Part shown: in pieces, positions 36,114 to 47,952 of the stretch | Position numbering within the stretch: the first letter of the stretch is position 1 | Layout: each line of letters opens with the position of its first letter | Notes under the pieces: generated by a model | Told to the model about the DNA's origin: nothing | What the model saw: the letters and a program-made list of their open reading frames with translations, nothing else | The model's database searches: none | Program-made: the position numbers and the translations under genes | Origin: Kappaphycus alvarezii | Taxonomy: Eukaryota; Rhodophyta; Florideophyceae; Gigartinales; Solieriaceae | NCBI GenBank assembly: GCA_002205965.3 | Contig: NADL03000620.1 | Location: forward strand, 1,984,001-2,048,000 | Length of the DNA stretch: 64,000 nucleotides | Direction: 5' to 3'

Positions 36114-36862
36114 TCAAATGATCCTCAATACTTTTGGTTCGGTTCTCGTGGCCCGGATCCTCCTTCTAACTACATATTTTTTTTGTTGAAATCCATACTT
36201 TTGAAAGAACACCATAATATACAGACGACCTGTTCTTCTGAAATTATTTAGCCGTAAGCCTATTAGACTTTCGAATTTTTTTATGGGCGTCTCTGGTTGC
36301 AGCTCGAATCTTGCGCCAGAAGTCATTCGGGGCTGGATTTGGACTTTTAGGTATTTCCAATGGTATATTGTGTTAATGGATGCCTTAATAAGATAAAAGA
36401 CGTGAAAGTTGTCTTTGCATTAACAGCCGAGTTGTAGCTAACTTCAAAGTCAACCAAGTACTCATCCCAGTTTGATTTGTCGAAATTTACGAAATGGGCG
36501 AACCATTTCTTCAATATTTGGTTCATTATTTCACTTTGCCAATCCGTTTGATGGTGGGACGCAGAAGGTTTGGAAAGCTTGTTACCTAGGATGGCAAAGA
36601 GACTTGTCCAGAATTTGCTCATAAAGATTTGATCTCTGTCTGATATGATATTCAAAGAAAGTCCATGGTTTCGATAGACTTGATCGTTAAAAACTTGTGC
36701 AGCTTTACATGCGTCAATATTTAGTCCATAGAGAATAATCTTTATCATTTCTGGGAGTCCATCCACCACTATAAATATTCTGATGGTTCCATTTTTCGAT
36801 TTTGGTAATAGATTGGTGACGTCCGTCGTAAATTTTGTCCATTCCGATGAAGGTGGCTTCAA
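36114..36862 (-). pseudogene. integrase of element 2
   Basis: Frame 36,862-36,347 contains the integrase core: FIVVDGLPEMI-like strand, ISDRDQIFMSKFWTSLF (second catalytic Asp) and SASHHQTDWQSEIMNQIL (catalytic Glu). Frame 36,326-36,114 carries a basic C-terminal piece. The core is unusually intact compared with the rest of the element. Similarity is to plant/fungal-type Ty3/gypsy integrases. Confidence 0.85.
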
Positions 36863-37369
36863 TTGTTGTAACAGACTAGCCGGTTCCTAATTTGAAGCTC
36901 TGTCCCTCTGGCATCTGCATGAATTCACACGTATTTGATGACATCTAATCTCAAATATTTCCTGTAATATCTTGGAGCTATTTTTTAGACGTCTACTAAA
37001 TTCCCAGGTGCCCTGCAAGTGCAGTACATTGATGATCACGTAACATTTTTAGAATCAAATTTTATTCCGGCACACACAATTTTTCACCTCGATGCAGGAG
37101 ATTTCCAAAGCATTTGAAAGGGTCTTTCTTTTCTTCGAATTGTTCTTTGAATTCTATATCGTTCCCGTTTTCTTTGTAGAGCTTTGTAGGGTCTGAATCT
37201 ATATGGGATATAGTTTAAATGTTGTTCACTTCATAACTAGTCTTTTTGATTCAGCAGCATTCTTATTTCTTTGTTCTGGAGGAGTATTTTATTTGGTTTG
37301 TCACTACATGGCGCCTGCTACTTTATTTGAATTTCCAGGAATCGTTATAATTTGCAATTTGAACTGAAC

Positions 37370-38400
37370 TATGGTTTCTAGCCATCTGGCCTATTCTGGA
37401 GATATACTTGGTTGGGTCTCAAGGTACCGAAGTGGGTATTTTTCAGTGTGTGAAACAAATATTTGTCCATGTACGTTTGGTCCCCATCATTTCAGTGAAG
37501 CAACGATAGTTACTAGTTTCTTTTCGTGGGCTGGGTATTTTTCTCCGCATCATCTAGTGTTCAAAATGCGAAATCTACAAGTATTTAGTCTTTTCCATCA
37601 ATATGCTTTAATAGAGCACAAACTGCATGGTTCGAGGTGTCCGTGGTAACCATTATAGGTAAATCTGGGTCAAAGCTTCGAAGAACTGCAGCCGAAAGCG
37701 TTATCTTGCTCTATACTCCATTTGAAAGGTATATTTTTTGTCCATTCGGATAGCAGTTTCGAAATTTTTGAACAAGTTTTGATAAACTTCTGATAATATT
37801 TGACAAGTTCAAGTTTAGTTCGCGGATCTGGTCAGTCCTTAGTAACCTCGATTTTGTGCAGTTCAACTTCAATTCATTTATTTGAGGTTAAATGTACAAG
37901 GTATTCGAATGTCCTTACTCTGAGAAATCATTTCGATAGCTTACCAACTATTTTTTCCTTGCTTAGAATTTCCAATGATTCTCTAATATGTATAAAATGG
38001 TCGCTCCATGTCTTCATACATATCAAAGTATCGTCTAATTATACAATAATAAAAGTTTCCAAATAATCCTTGAAAATGTAATTCATCAACAACATAAATG
38101 ACGTTGGAGAATTTTTCAATCCGAAAGGTAATACCAGGGACTCAAAATGACCATATCTCGTCTAAAATTCTGTCAAGGGAATTGACTCTTCGTCTAATCG
38201 AATCTGTTGATGGCAAATGCGACAATCAATTACCGAAAAGGGCGTTGTATCCTTCAATTGGTCAAAAAATTCATCAGTCCTTTGAAAAGGGTAACTTTTC
38301 TTTATCTTTAGTTTGTTGAGAGCTCTGTAGTCGACGCATGTTCTTAAAGTTCCTTCCATTTTGGACTAAAATGATATTGGTGAGCCCTATGGACTCTCAT
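37370..38400 (-). pseudogene. RT and RNase H of element 2, catalytic site interrupted
   Basis: The minus strand carries RTCVDYRALNKLKIKKSYPF (38,350-38,290), [19 protein letters not shown] (near 38,090) and then the catalytic motif, in which the codon just before LDD is TAA instead of a tyrosine codon (near 38,047). RNase H follows at about 37,700-37,380 with TTDTSNHAVCALL and several stops. The order and motifs are typical of Ty3/gypsy, and the gene is dead. Confidence 0.8.
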
Positions 38401-38984
38401 TGGGTCTAATAAACCTTCTTCATCAATTAGTCCAGCTGTTTTCGTAATGCATTCAATTGTTTCGGTGAAAGCCTATATAGGCATTTCTTTTGTAGTTCTA
38501 AGTTTCTTTTGAAATAATTTGTTCTCTCGATGTTAGTCCTTTGGAAGCCTCTCGGGAAAAAGTCAGAAAATATTCCAGAATTTGTCGGAGATCAGAGGGT
38601 TGTTCTAAGTTGTTTTCTGTACTGCTGTCTGATGGGCGTGAAAGCACAGCAAACAGGGGGTTTGTTATCGGAAAAATCGTCCAGAAGGTAATTAATAGAT
38701 GTGAAAGAAGACTTTACAAGTTCTTCGGCAATAATTTTGTGACTCTTGTGCTTGTGGTTAAAATTAATGATAGTGGGTTTGCTGTGAATTATTGCATTAT
38801 GAGATACTAGCTATTGCTTTCCAACTATTGCACCATAGCGATTCACCTTACTTCCTGCAAGATATGTTCGTTCAGTATATTCCATAATTTGCACTTATGC
38901 GGTTTTTTTTTAATTTCTTCAGAGGTCCGTCCTCACCGTTTATATTTTTGGTGCGTTATTAATTTGTTTTATCGGAACTTCATT

Positions 38985-40020
38985 TTAACAGAATTTTGCG
39001 TCAAATTTGTTTCTCTCAGAGCCGTCATCCACTAGGTCTTTCGTTTTTTTCTCAAAAACTGCAGTGACTAAAAGATGCTTCTCAGATTTGTCAAAGGTAG
39101 GGGATTGCTTGAATACTCCATCAATAGTGGAAGCAGAAAAATGGTGCGTCAAGGGAGTATCGTCACATGATGTCGTGTTCTCTGTTTCTTGGTGATTTGG
39201 AACTAACTGAGAGTCTTCATTTAGTTCCGGCGGCCTTCTGGGCAGTTCTTGGCCAAGAGTCCTTTCTGACGAGAACGTAAGAACAACCCCTCTCGCATAC
39301 ACTTTTCAAGATTTTCCTATGTAAGCTTCTTGATTTCTGTGTTTCCAATTTCCATAGCCACTGGAGCCTGAGTACGAACTTGGTAAATTGCTTTCTGGTT
39401 CTAATCCTCTTCTTTGAGTTAACTTAACACGTATCTTCATCTTTCATTGCATCTGCAAGATAAGTATAGTCTTTCTTGCATAGCTGTTTCCATATGTTAT
39501 GCTTGAGCCCCGGGTTGTAATGATCGATTTGTTCTTCTAAGCTGGAATTTGGAATATCGAGGAGAATTCCAAGGAATTTTTCATTGAAAATGGAATATAT
39601 TTGATTTGTTCCCAAATTTTAGCTTGTATCTTGCTGTTTGGCCTTGTTTAATGATTCTAGTCGGTTTAAAAGAGCCTCTCTTAGGTTACACCAAGTCTTG
39701 ACTGACCTCCTTTGTCCTGAGTACTGGAAAATCATCCAACATTCGTGAGCATTACCTTTGAGGTCACTAAATGCGATTCACATTACAGATTCTTTATCTG
39801 CATCACACGGCAAAGGTAATTATACATCTACAGTACACAGCTACTGATTGATCCTTTCCCACTGAAAGTCATAAGCTAGTGGACCCTTGGGGCATTTGCT
39901 TTTGTTGCAGCTTGTCTAGATTCTATCTCAACTACTCTTTGTGTAGAGATGCTGAGCTCTTTTCGGTGCCCAGCAATAGTTTCGTTTGCTCGTTAAAATT
40001 GATGTTAGAGCCTTTGAATA
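38985..40020 (-). pseudogene. Gag of element 2
   Basis: Going down the minus strand: a likely coiled-coil start (KELSISTQRVVEIESRQAAT), then FSDLKGNAHECWMIFQYSG and WCNLREALLNRLES (typical Gag/capsid), then SSLEEQIDHYNPGLKHNIWK and YTYLADAMKDED. A charged Ser/Thr/Glu segment (39,302-38,985) follows. Stop codons interrupt the capsid part. The cysteine knuckle is not evident. Confidence 0.65.
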
Positions 40021-40528
40021 GTTTCAGACTAGGTCTGTAGAGTCAGGGTGAAGTCTTAGGGTTCATTTTGAAGCAAATTATCCCCTTCAAAAACATAGTC
40101 CCCTGAAAAACTGCTTTTGCTAGAGATATGTGATTGGCTGCCAAATTTCTACGAAAATTATGAGTTCGAAGAATTTGATTGGCTCTAGGTACCTTACCTC
40201 GTTGTACTTATTTTTGGAGTATTCTGGGCTGATTTCAATAGGAGGACAGTGCTACTGTAGAGTGGATAAATTCCCACAGCGCAGGCTATTTTCGAAGATT
40301 ATCTCTCAGATCACCGTTTTGATGATGTCCTGCAAAAATGTATGGAAAGCAGTCTTTTATGTTTTGTTAGCACAGGTGACGTTGAGTTGAGACTTGGAGG
40401 AAACTTTTCGAAGGCGAAGAAGGCAACATAGGCGTAGAAACGGGAAGCAACCTTATCAATTCGATACAAGGAAGTGATTAACAGGGAAAGAAAGGAATAT
40501 AGAGGCAAAATAAGGAGGTCTACTTGAT

Positions 40529-41098
40529 CTAGGCAGTGCGGAGGTCGAAGTTACGGCGGTGTAGACGAACAGCTCTGTGCCGATCAAAGTCCTCTTTGGA
40601 GCGAAACGTGCTATTACTCGCGTCACAAGGGAAGGGTCCTACGGTGTGACGGCGAGTATGGCGGCAGGATCGAAGGTTCTCAGCCCACTGCACCGGACCG
40701 GTGCAGGCCACTATACACGAACTTTAAGGCCAAGGAAAACTGTCCGGCCTTTCGTTAGTGTGTCCAATAAGATGAAGGCACCTAGACTTTTGGATGCGGT
40801 GATTGGAGGTGCAAAAAATCGTTGCGGATGGGCGATTCAGGATGGGCAACAGCGTGCGTCCAGAAAGAGAGTATTCCAAATCGCGAGCGCGCAGAGAAAG
40901 AGGTGGGCGAGAAGAACCAACAAGAGGGGCTGTATGCAGCGAGATAGAAGGCGGAAGCGATATACGTGTGAGTTGCGGAGATTTATTTTGGGCCAAATAG
41001 GCGGTTGATGACGTATCTTGACTCTCGACAACGTCTTTGCGGAGAACGTTGGGGTCAGTAAGAGTCCTTCCGGTTGACAACGGCGGAGGGGTCGACAT
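40529..41098 (-). pseudogene. GC-rich N-terminal ORF of element 2
   Basis: A 124-codon minus frame starts MSTPPPLSTGRTLTDPNVLR and is rich in Pro/Ser/Arg. A further frame (40,711-40,529) has RSKEDFDRHRAVRLHRRN. It lies between the 5' LTR and Gag and is much richer in GC than the rest of the element, so it is either the Gag N-terminus or a separate insertion. No domain recognised. Confidence 0.4.
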
Positions 41099-41454
41099 GT
41101 GCAGGTAACCGAGTTCTATCGGGCTGTGGGGCTTCTAGAGGTCCCGGGGTACATCGGAGATCAAAAGCGGAGAAGAGGTCGCGGTCTAGTTATGGTTGAC
41201 GGAGTCGATCGGGAGCATATCTGTGCACTTATCTCTCATGTACCGGTCGTCAGCTGAGTTTTGCTCGGACGGAGCGGATGGAGAACGCTGAGATCGGCTG
41301 CTCGATGGCGTTTATGTTTAACTTCAACGCTCAGGGGGTCAAAAATGGTTATTCTATGCTCACAATCGACACGGGGCAAATCAAATAGAGGTATTGACCG
41401 CGTGCAGATTGCAAAAACGCGCAAAGGCAAAGAACTTACTTGAGATGCTACTAT

Positions 41455-41823
41455 TGTGGGGAAGAGGCGCACAAATGCAAATCGTCGGTTAACTCCCTCG
41501 ACTGAATGATGTCGACCTCGACCCGGGTTTATATAGACAATTGGAGTTGGGTTTTCTCGAGATATAGAGAGTCGTACCCTAATCCTGATCATTCTAGACT
41601 GACATTACTTAAATGTAATGGAATGTACCCATTGGCTTCTTCAGGAACCAGGATATTCAGATAGTGTCAGCCTTATTGAGTCCCATTAGCCCCTACATAT
41701 CTTTAGGACAGACAGATAGGAAAATGTGATTTCGAAAAGCTAAAATGCAAACAAAAGAACTCTGTTATAAAAGCAGGTAGTGGAGAGTGATTCTAGGGGT
41801 AAGTAAGTAGAGACTACGCTGCA
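41455..41823 (-). repeat. 5' LTR of element 2
   Basis: 369 bases aligned with 35,400-35,774, sharing TATATAGAC, TCAGCCTTATTGAGTCCCA, TTTCGAAAAGCTAAAATGCA and GTAGAGACTACG. The adjoining internal sequence on the minus strand begins ATAGTAGCATCTCAAG, which could be the primer-binding site; the tRNA is not identified. Confidence 0.85.
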
Positions 41824-42233
41824 ACTGGTGTCGATAGAATTCTTCTGAAACTCCTCAATCTTTATTTGTATAGCTTTTCCCGCCTTTATAATCGTACTAA
41901 ATAAATGTACGTGTCAAAGACATGACAATTTTAATGCAAAAGCGATGCAATAAGCTTACAACGATTCTCGTTGAGCAATAAATTCATACATCAGAAGATA
42001 TTCTCATCACTCTACTAGGAACTGCTGAAGGTAATCTTGGCATGAATATTTTCTTCTTGCGGGATCATTCACATTAATTGAATTTTTACCTACTTATTTA
42101 ATATACATGATACGTTATAAGACATATTAGATATTCAATACCCTAGTATTATAAATTTAATTTACTTGGGTAATAGAAAATTCTTTCTCATCCAAATCCA
42201 TATCATAAATGCAATTTTTTCGTTTCTATGCTT

Positions 42234-43495
42234 CTAACTCTCCAGTAAGCCCGTAAATTTAATATTAAATAAGTCCTCTTCTGAGCCAGAATCGTTAGGA
42301 GAATCCATTTCTTGTTGTTCACTTTTCTGTTCGGAATCTACTAAGAGTACACGATAAAGGCTTTTTTTGCTACCTCCGTTCGCTTATTGTAGGACTCAAC
42401 TTCACTGATCGTTGCTTATCGTAAAGTGGGAGCTGTGACTTATGTAACTTTTCCATATGTATTTGCTTTGAGTAAAAAACTAGTTGTGAGTAATACAAGG
42501 CTTGAATTACATATCCGAGCTACAGGTTGAAAACTACAGTCCCAGATACCATGTTCCACGCATGGTCATCATAACACTGATACCATAAACTAGTACACAG
42601 TCAGTAATTCTAAAATATCCAGAAGATCTATTGAATCTTATTGGACAATACACTAAACTCAGGGATAAAAAGAAGCAGCTATTAAGTACCCTTCATTGCA
42701 CTTCCTATCGATACTCTAACAATTTATGGTGAGGACTTTATAATGAGCGAAAAATGGTTTTTCTAAGTTAAAATGATTTTCAATTGATGCCAAGGGTAGA
42801 GCTTTGTCTAAAAATGTAGCAACTTCAGATTCTGATGATTCTAATTTCATTCTAGCATAAATATCAGCGTTTGAATAAAAAGTTTGGATATTACATGGAT
42901 TCGATTGATCATCGTAAAAAACGCTCAAGCTCCTGAACAGATTAAGCCTTTTTGATATCCTGTATGGCAATATGGTTTCCTATTAATAAAATATTTTTCT
43001 GTCTTGCTGTCTATGTAGATGTTTTCTACGGATGTGAATACTTCCTTGACTCTTTATATGATGACTATTTTTCACAAGGATTATTTACGGCTTGTAAATG
43101 ATCACAAGAGAAGAATGACCACCGCTGTTGCAGATATCCGTTGCATTGAACAAGTAGGCCACTCTGTATTAGTTTCATCTTTCCTAGGAAACTATCGATT
43201 CGTCAAAAACTCATACTGTTCCATTGGTATTAAACTAGAATATTTTTCCTATTCTTAAGCTTAAAACAATTATTAAATGTATTGATAGCATTGAACAGTT
43301 TTGATATCAGCCTCAGGACTTTATTAATATTTTCATCGGCTAAAGGAAGCAAATTAGTGGTATCCTCCAAAACTTCTTCTGTTAATTATAATGCAAGTTT
43401 TTTATCAACTTCATCCCCTAAATCACTGTTTCCTTCAATGGATACAGTTCTGGCTATGATATATGTCTTGACAGCTTGATAAAACTCCGGAAAAA
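42234..43495 (-). pseudogene. decayed unknown coding region with acidic tail
   Basis: The minus strand shows successive protein-like stretches: EFYQAVKTYIIARTVSIEG, EEVLEDTTNLLPLADENINK (one TAA between them), IPMEQYEFLTNR, EVFTSVENIYIDSKTEKYF, DDQSNPCNIQTFYSNADIYA and DKALPLASIENHFNLEKPFF. A last exon-like block, 42,382-42,234, reads SLYRVLLVDSEQKSEQQEMD, DSGSEEDLFNIKF and TAG. Frame changes and stops separate most blocks, so it is a pseudogene or a gene with unrecognised tiny introns. No family is recognised. Confidence 0.45.
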
Positions 43496-44246
43496 CGCGA
43501 GTTTGAATTATTTTCCCTTCTGTTGGCTTTTTTGTCTAAACCCAATGTCGTCTACTCGTTTCTCTCCCACTTTCAAATAGCTGTTCTTAACTTTATTTCC
43601 TACTTTGCGGCAACCATTGCGAATTTTTACGTCCCACTTTGTGGAAATTAATTACCAGATGACCTTTAGCTCCACTGTTTATAAACAAGAAAGATAAACA
43701 CAACTTGATTCTTTTACAACGGTAATTGCTCTTGTTTATTTCTTTTCACATTTCATTTTGTTTTCTGGAAGTAGGCTTGTTCAGACCAGAGAGGAAAAAA
43801 ATAAATTTTGATGGCTATCAAACCTAGTACTCTTTTGTTAGAGGTAAACTGGGAACTTTATTCAAATATTTTAGTCGGCCCTTCTGCTAGTACATCGCCT
43901 GCGTGGACTATTGGTGGAAGGCTCAGTTCCTGACAAGTGCAGTTGAAAAATAAACAATACTTATTTTCAACATAATTCTACTGTAAATCGGACTAGAAAG
44001 AAGCTTTTTTCAACTTCTTAGAAGTTTCGCAACTCCCGAAGATGTTATTTTGCGTCTATGAATACTTTTACTATCTTTATTCTTTTTTCTATGATATTAA
44101 TGCCACTAATATGAAAACTAAAAATCTCTACCAATTTTAAATACCGTGGGCAGTCTAGTTCGAGCTGCATGTATCATGAACTATTCCTTGTCACTAAAAG
44201 GGGGTCTTAGTCTGTCGCAGCTTCTTTCTTAAATGATTAACAGGGC
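43496..44246. other. AT-rich, nothing supported
   Basis: No coding or repeat structure recognised up to the target duplication of the solo LTR. Confidence 0.4.
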
Positions 44247-44251
44247 CAATT

Positions 44252-45051
44252 TGTAGTTACATTTGTGTCCACATATTACAATTGGCAGGTGCCAAGACAC
44301 TTTAGTGACACGATAGTGACTATTTAATTTGTAATTAGATATAATTTTTCGGTAGCTTCTTACAGTAATTAGGAACCGTCGGCGGCCACTTGGCAGGTAT
44401 CTAGACTAGTTAGATATAAACTGGCCGCCCGAACTGCATTCCCTTAGTAGATGTAAAAGTCAAGAGTAACTTCAGGCACAACACTACTTGCGCTCCTCAG
44501 TTAGTCCCAGCTTCCTTTGTCCCCTGTCCCTTCTCGTATGGAGTATACAAGTGGACACTTGCCAAGCGCCTGGTGACTTTCAGGGTAACCCGGCTTCTTC
44601 ACCGTCCTTAACGGGACGTCTGTGTTCACCGGAAGGAAAGACCCGATTCTATCTTTCCCGGATACGAACCGGTCCTCATCCCTACCTCCCTTTCTACGTC
44701 CGGTCTTGCGTAGGCCATTCTTTCTTTCGTTCAACCGGGTGAGGAGTATATCCGTTGTTCCTTTATTTATTTCTTGTTTTCCAAACTACCCCGCTAACTC
44801 ATCAACCTCCCTTCAGGCTCTCAACTCGCCGCCAAGAGAGCTATCATTCCCCGCTCCCTCGTGCACCTCGGTCACTCCGAGTTGTTTTCCTTTATTCCCT
44901 CCTTCCATTGCCTTCCGCACTGTCCCTCTTTCCTGTATCCTTCACAGGTGGTCCCCCATTTCCGTCTCTGTTTCGCCAGCAGAGTGACACCGAGTACACC
45001 GACGTACGAGTTGGTTACTCCCGGGTAATTACGTCCCGTGCGTGTACTACA
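44252..45051 (+). repeat. solo LTR, 800 bp, with 5-bp target duplication
   Basis: The element begins TGTAGT and ends ACTACA, a perfect 6-bp terminal inverted pair. It is flanked by CAATT on both sides (44,247-44,251 and 45,052-45,056). It is GC- and pyrimidine-rich inside AT-rich DNA. TATAAA at 44,415-44,420 suggests plus orientation. No internal region follows, so recombination between two LTRs removed it. The ORFs inside (such as 44,622-44,987) are by-products of the pyrimidine-rich composition. Confidence 0.9.
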
Positions 45052-45056
45052 CAATT

Positions 45057-47492
45057 CAAATGGATTCGTTCCTATTATAAGTAAAAATAAATTTTTACAA
45101 TTCCTCATATTTAGCTTCTTTAGTATTCACATAGATTTTGTAGTATGTGCTTTACAGTTACTTTTCAAACAATTCAGTATTTTATTCATTTTAAGAGCTT
45201 AACCATATGTTGAAACTCGACACTCACTTATGATTCTGTGATTAAAATTATTTCCTGACTTAATTAATAAGAAAATAGTAATAGTTCTGGGAAGGAGTCA
45301 TCAAGCAAGGCGTTTCTTCAGGTTGATTATGTAGCTTCCAATAACCTACTAAAGAAATAGCAAAAAAGAAAATGATAAAATGTTTGGACCATTCCATAAT
45401 TTTAAACCTTCTCTTTCATTTGTATGACATCTTGACTCAATCCATTATACATATCAATAATAGACCATATTCAACGGTACTATTTGAATTTCCGACGAAT
45501 ATGTTTATTTCAGAACTAAAGAGTGCTTCATAAACAAATTATTGATCTTAAATTCTCAATTTATATGAATATCCTTTTTTCCTAATTATTACTTAACTTA
45601 AAATATATTATTCCGTGACGTTCTTATATAAAAAACGCCTTGCAGAAAAACTATTATTTTTTTCCAAAATCACCATCTTTCTTTTGAAGAAAAATTTTCT
45701 AGGGCAAAGTTTTGAAAAATTGGCGAATATATGATAGAAATCCCTCAGATTCCGTAAAATATGAAGAAATATCCATCAGTAACAGATCAAAAAGAAGGTC
45801 AAACTATTTCCGATGGTGTAAGAGTGCCTTTTCTCAACACAGGAAGCTTCTTCCCGCCCAAAATAAATCTTCTTTAGACGTACAGATATTGAGAGAGACA
45901 TGATTCTACTCTTTTTAAGAGCCTTTTTCCATCATTCATTACGATTACACGGCTCCTTCATTACAATAATCGTGATAATTTTCTCCCTCGATCTATTTTT
46001 ACCTATGCTATTGGTATCAATGAAAATCTCAATCTAAAGTACTTGATAAAAAATATTCCCTGTGGTTCCCACTTTTACCTTTTCTTTGTTGAATGCCCTT
46101 TTCTTTGATGAATTTTATCCCGCACCCCGAGATGATCATTAAACACCGTCTCATTACTAGTTTCAGATGCAATTGAGCAACTTTTTATTTTCCAACTGTT
46201 TCTCATTAGTTGGTTAGTTCTGGATTTGGAGCGAAATTTTATGTTTTAGATTATATTTGTCCACTTCGAGTTAAAATCATTCCTTTCGAGCTTCAAATGG
46301 TGACTCCAATCTAAAAAACTCCTACAAATATGGGATCCAAGAGATGTTCCAGCAGCAGTAAATAACGCAAGAAAATACACTATTATGCTCCGACAAAATA
46401 ATGGCACGTTTATATCAAAATATTAGAGCGAAATGAGAAAAATATAAAATAGACTAAATTACTTAATACACAGTAGATTTATGCACCTAAAACTTAGTCA
46501 GAAAAGATGCAAAGAACTTTGCCTAAATTTTTACCCCACGTCATCAAAAAGAGCACATGAAAGACAAAGCGATGATGAGGGCTCCTTTTCATAAGTTTCT
46601 GTTTTGTAATTATCCAATCATAAGGAGTCTTCAGTGCGTTCATAATCGACTACTGTAAGCATACTTCGCTTTTTATTACATTTGAATACAAGCTGGCTCT
46701 TAAATTTGGATTAATGATCGGCGAGAATTTTTACCCTATGATCATGAGTATTATTTGCTGAAAATAGAATTGCACAATTGCGCAGAAAACTAGTTGACTG
46801 GACTGTATATCTTCCTTTTTCCGCATCCATGGCTTTTTTCTGTTCCTAAGATTCCTTACGGTGCTTTCATTATATTTGACCAAATAAAAGATACTGTTCT
46901 GTAAAATTGAACAAAATCATAAAATAATCACATTTGTCAATGGCGTCTGTCCACAAAATTTAATCTTCCCCCCTTGATCCCGTTATAGGAAACAATTGCA
47001 ACTTTGAAGACTTTCTTGAAATTTTAAATTATTGATAAATTGTTCTACTGATACATTTCCTCGATAATTACTTCCTGAAATATAAACAGAAATCTAGTGC
47101 TTCACTAACCATAATTTGAAGAATAGTTCTTCCCATAAATAGCACAAGGAGATCAATGAGTTCATAGAATTGCATCTGGGGGTCTTTTTGCTGTAAATAG
47201 CGCTGGTGGGTCTCCGTTCAGGCTCGTTTATGATAAATGAGTAAAGATCTAGCTTGTTTTTCTCTTTTCCACAAATTGCATACTAACTGCTCCAATATTA
47301 GACGCGCCAATCTGATATGAATAAAAATCTTTGAAATTTCGATATTTTACTGCATTTTCCAAGTTGTAGGATTCTGTTTTACTTCCCCGCTTGATGCTCT
47401 CCAAAATAAGTATTTGAATATTTCGACTTATCCTAAAAATTATGTTCAGATTCTAAACATGTGAGTAAGTTGCAATATAAATTTTATCTTAC
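45057..47492. other. AT-rich, nothing firm
   Basis: A 63-codon plus frame at 45,712-45,903 (SNRSKRRSNYFRWCKSAFSQ) is polar and protein-like but has no clear splice sites. Nothing else is supported. Confidence 0.3.
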
Positions 47493-47952
47493 TCTTCTGG
47501 GAGATACCGGAAAATGAATGCCTATCAGAAAAGAAGGCGCACATCAACAAGAATGAGTCTTCGTATGACAAGTGCGGTCCGTGTAGAACTCGAAAACATA
47601 AACAGATGCTTATCATGAAATAGGTAATAACTTGTGCCTCATTTGCGTCCTCGGAAATATTGCGCAGCCAAAAACAAAACATGTACCTATTAACCGTATC
47701 GTGGGAGTGATTATGAAGATGATGTATTGATGAAGATGCGGCGTAATCTCTCGGTGGAATCTCGCTCCCATTTCTTTCTGTGCTGGGTCCAGAAGAAGGA
47801 CCTCTCGGTGGACGTCCGTAGCCTCGTCTTGACGAGTTACGCCTTTCGGGAGGTCCTCCTCGGTCAGAAAATACCATAAATAAGGGGTTTCTTCCGTTTT
47901 TTCTGTACACTTCAATCAGCCTTCGAAATTCCATTACCCCTCTCCACTGCAT
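47493..47952 (-). CDS. candidate exon with Arg/Gly/Ser-rich segment
   Basis: The minus strand is open from about 47,950 to a donor GTAAGAT at 47,492. It contains EFRRLIEVYRKNGRNPLF and then SDRGGPPERRNSSRRGYGRP and PPRGPSSGPSTERNGSE, a low-complexity RG/RS-type region as found in RNA-binding or splicing proteins. An internal donor (AATAG/GTACAT, near 47,687) would end the exon right after this segment; the rest (LRNISEDANEAQ) could be a separate exon. An acceptor ATACATGCAG precedes it. Assignment to RNA binding is inference from composition only. Confidence 0.45.

Larger units (their letters stand above)
35400..41823 (-). mobile_element. Ty3/gypsy LTR retrotransposon 2, old and AT-drifted
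   Basis: Two LTRs (35,400-35,774 and 41,455-41,823) flank a 6.4 kb minus-strand element with Gag, RT, RNase H and integrase remnants in Ty3/gypsy order. The pol part is as AT-rich as the surrounding host DNA, while the 5' end (40,500-41,400) is GC-rich. The LTRs differ at many sites. Stops and frame changes are frequent, including one at the RT catalytic site. It is older than element 1, or has mutated under a different bias. No clear target duplication was found. Confidence 0.85.

Noticed and set aside
44488..44987. Overlapping ORFs of 77-121 codons in the GC-rich block
   Set aside because: They lie inside the solo LTR, are Pro/Ser/Phe-rich on both strands and reflect the pyrimidine-rich composition.
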